Source of the DNA: Panaeolus papilionaceus
Lineage: Eukaryota; Basidiomycota; Agaricomycetes; Agaricales
NCBI GenBank assembly: GCA_015501605.1
Contig: JADNRZ010000024.1
Coordinates: 248,001-312,000, forward strand
Length of the DNA: 64,000 nucleotides
Direction: 5' to 3'
Shown piece by piece: positions 12,701 to 21,773 of this stretch. A program made the translations under genes and the position numbers. Within the stretch, counting starts at the first letter, position 1. Every line of letters starts with the position of its first letter. The notes beneath the pieces are model-generated. The model was given only the letters and a program-made list of their open reading frames with translations. It did not search any database and was not told where the DNA came from.

Positions 12701-13145
12701 CCTCAGTTAAGCTTTAAATTTCACAACATTTTTTGTACATGACTTACGGCTGATTTTTCCTTCAGTATGCTTGCTTCGAGTGATTTCTTGACATTCTTTA
12801 GTCCTGAATTGGCTCTATTGGCCTTTCTTCTCTTGGAAATGCGCATTATGCGTGTCTTTTCTTGCAAAACCACCATTGTGTGTTGGTGCAATATTGCTGC
12901 ACATGTCAGTTTGATGTCCCTGAACATAGGGGCTAAACACTCGGAACACTTTCACAGCTTTCAAGTGTTCAATTTTTAAGAATGTTTTAACGAAATAATG
13001 TTTCTATTCCACGTATCTGTAGTATTTCGTATAAAACATATTTATTTAAAATTGTTGTGAATTTCTCAAAACGAAATACACCTTTTTGTCACCTTTAATC
13101 ACAAAAATCACGTGGAGGCTAGTCGAAAATGCATGGGCCCTATCT
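9740..13145 (-). mobile_element. Tc1/mariner (IS630-like) DNA transposon
   Basis: Ends AGATAGGGCCCATGCATT and its reverse complement, with similarity continuing through TCGACTAGCC (about 36-40 bp, few mismatches). TA target duplications are at 9738-9739 and 13146-13147. Skipping the element and one TA restores the Copia integrase reading M-N-I-I-D-D-F. It carries one intact transposase gene on the minus strand, so it may be autonomous. The flanks 9740-10060 and 12676-13145 hold no other gene. Confidence 0.92.
10061..12570 (-). CDS. IS630/Tc1-mariner family DDE transposase
   Basis: Two exons, 10313-12570 and 10061-10259, joined by a 53 bp intron (GTAAGT...CTCTAG); about 818 codons. I took the first in-frame ATG, at 12570; the frame stays open upstream to about 12675 without an ATG, so a further 5' exon is possible. 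The N-terminal half is acidic and coiled-coil rich. A helix-turn-helix-like block surrounds KMRRGIAISTAKRWM. Catalytic residues: Asp in LWFHDESTFY, Asp in LIFDNATTH, Glu in HPELNPIEQCWG. About 160 residues separate the second Asp from the Glu, with a Cys cluster (CDGFKC, CCCRR) inside, far more than the ~34-39 of classical Tc1/mariner enzymes. Confidence 0.85.
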
Positions 13146-14495
13146 TAATTGATGATTTTTCCTCTTATGTTTGGTCCATCCCTCTGAAAGCGAAATCTGA
13201 TGCCTTTGGTGAACTGAAGGCATGGGAAAAGACTCGAGAACTCGAGGTTGGGTACCCGGTACACCAGTACCGAACCGACAATGGGGAATTGAAGAGCGCT
13301 GAGATGGAGGCATGGCTTAAGACTCGAGGAACTGTCCATGACCTCACCGCACCACATACTTCGGCGCATGCAGGACGAGTTGAACGGATGCATCGAACGC
13401 TCATGGCAAAGAGCCGTACTATGCGCATAGACGCAAAACTACCGGAGTTCCTCTGGGACGAGTTCTATCTCACCGCAGCGCATGTTCACGTTAAAACAGT
13501 CACCCGTTCGAACACAGACGGAAAGACTCCATGGGAACTATGGAACGGTCGTAAACCCAGTTACTCATACATGCGTGAAATCGGGTGCCGTGCTTTTGTC
13601 CTTATTCAGACTCATAACCCTAAAATTCTCGAACGCTCTATCGAATGTGTATTGGTAGGGTACGAACCACACTCAAAGGCCTATCGATGCTACCACCCTC
13701 CCACTAGGAGAATCCTCACGTCGGCACACGTTACATTCATTGAGAGTCATGAACAAGGAGAGACACCCGTTTCTCCGGCTGTCAGTACCCCAAATCCCAT
13801 GATCGAGGTTCCTGGAGAACCTGACACACTTGATTACGACGAGGATGACATGTACGTTCATTCAGAACAACCCCCAGCCTCTGCACCAGTACCCCCCGTT
13901 GTCAATCCACCCACACCTCCACCAGCCCCTGCACCCCCCAAGCGCTCATCCAGAATCGCCGAAGCTAGGGAGCACGGTGAACCTACCACTGCTGCCGAAA
14001 GACTACAGCAGACCATTCAGGACTCCAGGGAAGCCGCCGTTCGTGCCAAGCAGCATCGGGATGAGCAGCGCGCTATTCGAGATACCCAGAAAATGTTCGA
14101 AGAACTCCCATACCCGAACCCAGAGGACGACACCACCCTCGTTTCGGAACTCGAGTCTCTCCTGTGCTCAATGAAAGTAAATCACCGCACCTTATTCAGC
14201 CACACCGTTATTGACCGCATTCGCCAATCAATCGACAACGGAGACCAAGCCTACATTTCCACGGATGATGAAGACGATGACCCGAAGACCTGGGCTGAAG
14301 CGAAAGATGCGCCAGATGCCGCTGAATGGATCAAGGGAGATCAGGAGGAGATCGCTTCATTACAGGACATGGGAGTGTTCCGTTGGGTGCATAAATCGAC
14401 TGTACCGACAGGATACAAACTCTTACGAGCAAAAAGGGTCTTTAAGCGAAAAAGGAATGAGAAGGGGGAGGTAACCCGACATAAAGTACGTATCG

Positions 14496-16262
14496 CAAAA
14501 ATACGATGGCGTTTGGTTATAAACAGTCCAACAATACGAAGGATTTTCATTTAAACAAATATTAATTAAACAATTATTTAAATAATATATATCTATTAGC
14601 CTATGGTATTGGCTACTTGGTGCTGGGTTTAAACAGAAGCCATTTAAACAGATATGATAACCGAATAAACAATTAAATATGTAATTGTTTAAACGGCTAG
14701 ATTAGTAACACAATTAAACAATTAAATATCTAAATAATTAATTACAATTAAACGAAGACACTGACAATGTTTAAACGGTCGTGATTAATCAATAGTAGAG
14801 TAAGTGTTTAAACAAATCACAGAAAAAAGTAAAATATCAAAAGGAGGTATAGAGAGAATAAAAGGGATGGGACTAGAACTTTATACTGAGAAGGCGAATG
14901 GATAGGGACATTGAAGAATGAGCTGTAGGCTAAAATGACTACGGAATAGGGAATGTCAAGGCTACAGGTGACCCAAAAGGGTCGTGGGCCGGGCTGGGGG
15001 CAGGTACGGATCTGGGTCGGCGTTCCCGTGAGCTTCAAAACGACCCCAAGAGCGCCCGAAACGGCTGAGAATTGAGAAAGATATGCCTGAAATATGAAAG
15101 GCTTCATATTTCAGTCATATCTTGACCAAAAGTCGTCCGTTTTGGACATTCTTGGGCTCGTTTGGCGCGGAAAACCCGCAGGTACACAGGTGGTACTACA
15201 CCTGAATTAATCCTCTCGGCCGGGAGCCTATATGAAGGAGAGGTTAGAGAGTGGGCATCACAGAGTGTCAGAGGGACTTACCATGGGTGCAAGCTGCATG
15301 TATCAACACATTGGAAGGGGAGCGAAAGATGAAAAAAGACGCAAAAACAAGCCGCCACATTGGCCTGGTGAGCGTCAGGGTGATGGGAGGAGGGTAAGGA
15401 TGAGTGCAAGTTCAAGAGTTGGAACTTCGAAACGGCAAATGCTCAAAGTAAAATTTAATCTCTGCCAGCAACGACACGATCACGGGAATTCTTTGTTTAA
15501 TATTTGGTGATGTTTGCCCGCCATCTGAACTTGTTCGGAAATCCAATTCCATTTTCCCTCTCGTCCACCATGTCCTCACCCTTACTCACCTTATCTTGAA
15601 TGCTGTCTTCAAACGCTCAACGTAAGTCGAGCGCTTCTGTTCGAGCTCTCATCAACATCAGTTGCTAACCCTTTTCAGCAACGTCATCATACGAAGGTGC
15701 GGAATAGCAAGGTATTCAGTTTCCCCCATGTCGACACTCCTGAACTGACTGACCCTTTGAGCAGTTTCCCATATACCTGTGCACACATCCCCTTCACACC
15801 ATAGGTATGTCTAACCCAACCTCACACCATGAAAATTGACGTATATTAACCGCTTTTCAGGTCTTTATCTCCATGCTCATCCCTGCTACATCACCGCATC
15901 ACTGATCCACCTCCCACACCTGTCATCATTCCATGTTACATCCAGCTCAGACACCCTCCCCTCGCCTTCCGAATATATTGCTCCTAGGGTGATCCCTCGT
16001 ATTCACGTAGTTATTGATGTTTAAATGATACACTCTACTGGTGTTTAATTAGTAAATAATCACACTTTGTATTTAATTGCCACATTAGTTAAATAATCAT
16101 TTAAACAGAATGACGAGATATACCAGTTGTTTAAACATTTCTAGGTGCATGAGATGTGTGTGTTTCATGAGCCGTTTTTGTGCTGTTTAATTAAAAACTG
16201 ATTAAATGAATTTTCTTTGTATTGTTGAAATTTGTTTAAACAAACGCCATCGGCTTGTAGCA
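14496..16262. mobile_element. Non-autonomous element with subterminal GTTTAAAC motifs
   Basis: Inserted in the reverse-transcriptase region of the Copia element, with TATCG at 14491-14495 and 16263-16267. Skipping it with one TATCG restores the frame. Inner end sequences are inverted (CGATGGCGTTTG near 14504 and CAAACGCCATCG near 16243). About 300 bp at each end is AT-rich and full of TTTAAAC, TTAAACA and ATTAAAT motifs. The middle (about 14820-15990) is ordinary composition, with a hairpin around CTGAAATATGAA/TTCATATTTCAG (15087-15115) and intron-like GTAAGT...TTTTCAG spacing near 15622-15679. No transposase is present. The exact end and superfamily are uncertain. Confidence 0.7.
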
Positions 16263-17674
16263 TATCGTTGCGAAAGGTTTCGAACAAGTCTACGGCCGAG
16301 ACTACCACAGCACTACATCACCCACAGCGCGCATGGAATCATGGCGAATACTCTTCCATGTCGCGGCTTCTCTAGATTGGGAGATGAACCAAATGGACGT
16401 AAAAACCGCGTTCCTGTATGGTGTACTACCTGACGACGAGATACAGTACATGAAGCCCCCTGAAGGTTGCACAGCGCCGGGTAAGGAGGAGTATGTCTGG
16501 AGGATCGAGCGCGGTCTTTACGGAATGAAGCAGGCTGGGAGGATCTGGAACAAGACTTACAATCAAGCTATGAAGGAATGGGGATTCTCACCTCTGAAAT
16601 CAGACCCGTGCGTATACTGGAGAAAACGGGATTCAGGTATCGTTATCACTGCCGTTCATGTTGACGATAGCGGGACCATAGCCTCCACTGACGATGCGCT
16701 ACGAGAGTTTAAGGAGGAGATGAAGACTAAATGGGAAGTCACTGACCTGGGCGAACCAAAACACATCGTTGGCATTGCAGTCGAACGAAATCACTCAACC
16801 AGAACAGTGAAGTTATCTCAAACAGCGCTAATTGACCGTATCATCAAACAATTTGGTCAAACAGACGCTCACCCAATATCAACACCGATGGACCCCAGCC
16901 TCAAACTCATTCGTCCCTCAAAAGACCAAATAGACACTTCTTTACAGGCTAAACTCCTGTATCGCTCTCTAGTCGGCTCACTACTTTACCTCGCTATTGG
17001 GACACGCCCAGATCTCTCATTCTCAATTCAAAATCTATCCCAATATCTTGATTGCTACGACCAAACACACTGGAACGCCGCCATTCATGTCGTTCGCTAC
17101 CTCAAAGGAACGCGAACGCTAAAGCTCACTCTCGGTGGACACAGCAAAATCGAGTTATCAGGATACTCGGACTCAGACTGGGCTCAATGCAAAGAAGTAA
17201 GACAAAGCGTTGCAGGATACGGCTTCACCCTGGGAAGAGGACTCATCAGCTGGTCATCAAAGAAACAACGCTCAGTAGCCACCTCCTCATGTGAAGCCAA
17301 ATACGTCGCCGCCTTCGAAGCTGCCAAAGAGACCATGTGGCTGAAACAAATTCTCCAAGAACTCCAGTTCATTTCACCTGAGACGATCCCCCACATATTC
17401 TGCGATAATCAGGCCGCTATCATTTTATCTGAAGATCCAGCGCTCCACTCAAGGGTAAAGCATATGGATATTCGTTATCATTACCTTCGAGAGCGTGCAA
17501 ATGAAGGGGATCTTATGCTCACTTACATCAACACGAAGGAAAACATTTCGGACATCTTCACAAAAGCATTACACAAAGGCCTGTTCACACGTCTTCGAGC
17601 TTATACTGGTCTATTACCCGACATCATCACTACTCAGGTTGAGGAGGAGTTTTACACTTACGACGATCCGTGCT

Positions 17675-17683
17675 GAGGAGGAG
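17675..17683 (+). other. Polypurine tract of Copia element
   Basis: GAGGAGGAG lies directly before the 3' LTR, the expected position for plus-strand priming. Confidence 0.75.
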
Positions 17684-18063
17684 TGTTGAGACGGAATGTC
17701 AGGGACATCACAGATCAGCAATCATTGACTGCGTGCCCCTAGGGCACATCTTATCTTTTCTTTTATTTCTTTTTCTTTATTTCAACCATTGGACAATATT
17801 AGAATACAAACGACGTTTGTCATAATTGTAGTATATATTCTTCACGTTCACATCCGGGCACCTCAGTCGAATATACCGTTGACTGAGGTGAGCCACTTTA
17901 TCTTTTTCCCTCCTTTTTCTTATTCTCTTTTTCTAACGAATATCCTGTAGTTTATTTCATTTCTTACTTACAGGTATTATCGTGTATCGGTATTAGTCGA
18001 ATATACCATTGACTGAGTTTATTTCATTTCTTACTTACAGTGTCCGATCTACAAGGTTCAACA
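17684..18063 (+). repeat. 3' LTR of Copia element
   Basis: Same 380 bp length as the 5' LTR with two substitutions seen. It is followed by the GAATT target duplication. Confidence 0.95.
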
Positions 18064-18878
18064 GAATTATGCCTTCCCTTGATAACTCAAGTGAAGAAGC
18101 CATCACTGACTGGCGCTCATCTCTTGCAAATATCCTGGATCTCTACAACCAGAGTCCATTTGCAAAGCGGACTGGTGGCACTAACCTCTTTCGGCTGATT
18201 GATATTCTGATCAAGCTGGCAGGAATGAACACAGACCATTGTGCAAAAGAAAAAAAGGATGCTGAGAAATTCAAGGAGTTGAAGGAGAAGGCTATATATG
18301 AGCATCTTGGCGAGGAATCACTCCTTGATCGGTCAATCTCCGAGGTCAATGTGTTATATGCCGAAGCCGAGAAGGAGATGATTGAAGCATCAGGTGGTCA
18401 GCACAAATGGAATCGTCTCTCAGCTGATGCACAGGCAGCAAAGCGTGTCATCATGCTTGAGAGTGTTGTTGCTGATCTAGGAAAGGAAGCATATAGTCTG
18501 CTCTCAGAGAAGGAACAGCGCACCCTTCGGCTCTTCATCTGGGTAGGATGTGGATGTCACAAAGATCTCAATACTGTTCGAAGTGGCTATCGAGCTATGT
18601 CCCAGTGGTGGGATGACAATGGTTTTGATTCCCCAGGGGAAAATAGACCAGTGCAGCTTTGCAATTGAGAGAATCGATTGGTTTTGGATGAGCGTGATGA
18701 AGCACTTATGAATGGCGATGAAACTACCCCTGCTCAGGAAGCAGCATTCTCTCGCACAACAGGTGGTGCAGTGAAGGCGGCTGAGCTTGCAGGTGCACTC
18801 TTCAATCACAAGGACGACAAGAAGGGTCATCATGACTTGTTCCGTTGGTGGTACAGAGTACATGTTCGAACTACATTT

Positions 18879-19079
18879 TGTTAGAAGTGAATAAAATGTG
18901 GAGGGGGAGAAAACCAAGAAAAACGAGGGAGGACACAGATAGAGACACAGACACAGACACCTAGTGGCCACAACAGAAGTACAGAGTACAACGGCAAGTT
19001 AAATTATTAGCTAAACTACCGAATATGTACATCAACGTAGCACGTGAGCCACCAGCTGCTCACATGACCTATTCTAACA
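18879..19079. mobile_element. 201 bp solo LTR / small LTR-like insertion
   Basis: Begins TGTTAGAA and ends TTCTAACA (TG...CA with 8 bp inverted ends), flanked by CATTT at 18874-18878 and 19080-19084. A 5 bp duplication and TG/CA ends fit an LTR left by recombination. Taking it out joins ...R-T-T-F to T-F-P-D-T-S in frame in the host gene. It is unrelated to the 380 bp Copia LTR. Confidence 0.8.
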
Positions 19080-20257
19080 CATTTACATTCCCTGACACCT
19101 CGAACAATCGGTTTCAATCCTACTGTGATGCTGCTGCATCGCTTCTCCTTCACACCAACAAATTCATTCAATTTTTAGAGCATGTTCGTGACAACAAACA
19201 GAATGGCACTCTCAACAACATGGAACAGAACCTTTGGGATGCACTCCATTGTCAATTCACCAAGTCTGAAATGGCGGTTCTTATTCTTTATGCTGAGGCA
19301 GTATCCTACCCCTACATGCGAGCAATCAGAGCACCTGGAGACACCCAGAACATGCTCGATCTGGGACCCTTACATGCCAAGGTTGACCAACACATCAAAA
19401 ATATCATTGCTAATCCTGATCTCGTACTTGGACCTGCTGTTGACTACACAACTACAACACTCAATGGTGACAAGTGGGTGAATCCAGATGTCATTCAGCA
19501 TATCCAGGAAATTTCTTCATCACTTCCCAGTCTTAGAGAACTGCTTCATGCATTCTTTCAGGCTTCTCTTGGGACATGGGCTCGATTCACATCCGAATTT
19601 GCACCAGGGAGGTTAATTGACAAGGCCACAGCTGAAGAAAAGGACCTGGCTTATATGCCTGCAACCAATGATGAAAATGAGGGTGCACTAGGATCATTTC
19701 GAAGACTTATGGGCCACCAACCACAGCTGTCTCTCCTCACTCACAACTCTATCACAATGTTTTTCCGCAATGATATGGCTGCATTCATCAAGGCGAAGCT
19801 TACTGAAGAGGAGGACCATAAATTTTTACGCACTGCTGCACGTGAGCTCAAGGGACAGGAACGAAAGTGGCAAGAAGAATTGGTAAAATTCCGGGATCAG
19901 AAGCAGGCTGAGAAAGCCGCTCGAAGAGCCAAGCGAAAAGCAGCAGCGGAGGAAGCAGCAGCTCGTCTATCCAATACTCCACTTATTCTCACTTTTAGGA
20001 AAGCCAAGTTACTCAAAGGACTCAAAGGTATCGCTTTGCAGGATCAAGTGAAGCTTTTCAAAAATCTTGGAGCCCCAAATCTTGTTGGACAAGCACTTCC
20101 TACTAAAGCAGATGACAAGCGATCAGCCCTGCGAAGGGCAATCCGAATGTATAAAGCAAGACTATGGATTATAGGAGAGGACGAAACTGCACTTGATCAA
20201 TCCGATTCCGAAGCAGACGACGATTCAGATGAGGGTTCAGATGTTGCTGAGGACTGA

Positions 20258-20880
20258 GTTTATGTTAAACCATAGCTGGCTCATTTCTACCTCAAAATTT
20301 CTTTTAAATTCAGTTTTCGTTGGCTATACATTTTCTTAAACGATAGTACTACTGTGTAAATAGGTCCTTACAAAAAAGAATGGCGTGAAACGATGCAGAA
20401 CTTGAATTATGCTGCTGATTCCACTTTGTGACTAGGGAGGATGGCGTGACGGCTAGAACCGGGCCGAGCCGGTAACCGTGATTGTGCATCACCATGTAAC
20501 AAATCGGGAAACCGAGCGCGATTCGGTGATGCGACATGGAATCACAGAAAGGAAAGAAAAATACAGCGATACGGGCGACGAGCTCATCAGCGAATCGAAT
20601 TAAATTTAAACTAGAATTTTCCAGCGGCGATATAAACTGTACCAGCTGCCTTACACGGGGTTGAGACGCTTTAGGTGCTTGGAATGCACCCTTTTGCTCT
20701 GTCGTTTCAAAATAAATGTGCATTGCAAACGGACGCGCTCCAAGCTTTGCCCCCGGGGTATATGCAATATACTGAACATCCCCCAACTTAAATCGTTTTA
20801 TTATGCATGACTAATACAATACCACATATTAAAATGCTGGATACGCTGATGCATATATCCAACTTCTCCTCTCTGGTTAT
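20258..20880. other. Intergenic; no feature recognised
   Basis: This is the region downstream of the transposase-like gene. A minus-strand ORF across 20349-20786 has no recognisable motif and I do not support it as a gene. Confidence 0.5.
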
Positions 20881-21125
20881 CTGAGTTCCAAGGAGGAAGG
20901 TATACCCAACCGCAGGGGCACAGTGTCGCCTTTACAAGGATGGGTGGGCGGCCAGCGTAAGAGCTGGTACGATCAATCCCCATATAAGTTGCAAGCTCTG
21001 GAATGCTTGGTATCAGGATCTGATTGTAACCGCTGTGTCGTAGAAACCAGTTGGACGGCGGTGTGCCGTGGAACGGGTCCAAATTTCTCGTGTATTCTCC
21101 CGTAGCAAACCTCAGTTGAACACTG
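20880..21125 (-). pseudogene. NLR C-terminal exon relic
   Basis: Minus-strand reading gives FLRHSGYNQILIPSIPELAT followed by a TLCPCGW ending. This matches the last exon of NLR1, NLR2 and NLR4 (FLRNNKYTQILIPCIPELAM ... LCPCGW). No NACHT or other NLR exon lies next to it. Its upstream side passes directly into the sequence found upstream of TM genes, so this is a rearranged junction. Confidence 0.75.
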
Positions 21126-21773
21126 TGGTTGACCATTGATGCGGGCGCAGCAGACTCCTTCGCGTGCGTTGCATTCGTCGGAAACTGCTCTTCAAAGGAC
21201 TGTATGTCCGTGTGGGCAGACGTGGATTCAATGAATGAAGATGACAGAATTGTGCTACGAATTTTGTTAGCTTGTGAGTGGTGAGTAACAGACAGAGGAT
21301 AAACACACCATAAATTTAAATTACAGATGTCATCGTCAACGCTGACGTTCTACTAGTGAAGCTCAAGCATTATAGACCCAGAATATTTGAAAAATGCAAT
21401 TAATAGCACAGAAGAATCAAGCCCAACAACAGTGAGGCGTAGAAGAGACAACCAGAGAGAGACGCGAGCATGGTCTGTGCGATATGTGGCAGTGAGAATT
21501 GATGCCGTTAATGCCAATAATGATTCAACGTTTGGAAGTCGAAAGAGCTCTACCAGTGTGCTTCGATTTTTAGAAGCAGGGGGGGGTTGAAAAGTTGAAA
21601 TATGAGCGGCACGTACAGGATAGGATCAGCAGCGTTCGTCAATTTCTAGCCCCAAGTCATGGGAGAATTGGTGCCTACGGGAGTTGCATGAGGAGTCTGT
21701 TTGAATCAGTTTATCTACATGACTACGGGTATAATACGCCAATCAAAACCGATTCTAAATATCTGTGATCAAC
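21126..21773. repeat. Unit-junction repeat (TM upstream / NLR downstream sequence)
   Basis: Shares long blocks with 28140-28345 plus 39188-39700 (which were continuous before the CACTA insertion) and with 44870-45340. Marker blocks are GACTCCTTCGCGTGCGTTG, CGCGAGCATGGTCTGTGCG and GAAGCAGG...CGGCACGT. It marks the boundary between neighbouring TM-NLR units and is a likely substrate for unequal recombination. Confidence 0.75.

Larger units (their letters stand above)
7874..17676 (+). pseudogene. Copia gag-pol polyprotein, interrupted by two DNA elements
   Basis: Coding blocks 7874-9739, 13148-14495 and 16268-17676 total 1541 codons in one frame once the two inserts and one copy of each target duplication are skipped. 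Gag has a CX2CX4HX4C knuckle (CENCNGRHHTKKYC) near residue 260; the protease has IDSGSSIHLS near 398; the pre-integrase has the HKRLGHAN motif and CDSCILGK. Integrase catalytic residues lie in VDLTGP, YRTDNGE and GRVERMHRTL. Reverse transcriptase shows VHVDDS in place of YVDD, and RNase H shows YSDSDWA and CDNQAA. As it stands the chain stops at a TAG just inside the mariner insert, so no full polyprotein can be made. Confidence 0.9.
7295..18063 (+). mobile_element. Ty1/Copia LTR retrotransposon carrying two nested DNA elements
   Basis: Two 380 bp LTRs bound the element. The target duplication GAATT is at 7290-7294 and 18064-18068. The LTRs differ at two positions that I found (7323 G versus A; a G/A difference in the second ATATACC(G/A)TTGACTGA), so insertion is recent. 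Domain order gag, protease, integrase, reverse transcriptase, RNase H is Copia type. A mariner-like element (9740-13145) and a GTTTAAAC-rich element (14496-16262) interrupt the polyprotein. The Copia element in turn interrupts the gene starting at 6257. Confidence 0.95.
6257..20257 (+). pseudogene. Multicopy transposase-like gene, split by Copia element, nonsense codon and solo LTR
   Basis: Three blocks form one reading frame: 6257-7294, 18069-18878 and 19085-20257 (1007 codons including stop). Removing the Copia element with one GAATT copy and the 201 bp solo LTR with one CATTT copy keeps the frame exactly. One in-frame TGA remains at 18666-18668. The N-terminal ~200 residues are Lys/Gln-rich coiled coil. 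Later come FSADGTGHRSINYNSRHIHL, VGCGCHKDLNT, KKGHHDLFRWW, FPDTSNNRFQ and NDENEGALGSF, then a basic helix and an acidic tail. I know this protein type as a common multicopy Agaricomycete family. The spaced Asp, Cys/His-Lys-Asp and Glu motifs suggest an RNase H-fold transposase, but that is inference. No element ends were found. Confidence 0.75.

Noticed and set aside
20349..20786. 145-codon minus-strand ORF
   Set aside because: No recognisable motif, no plausible introns or neighbours; likely chance.
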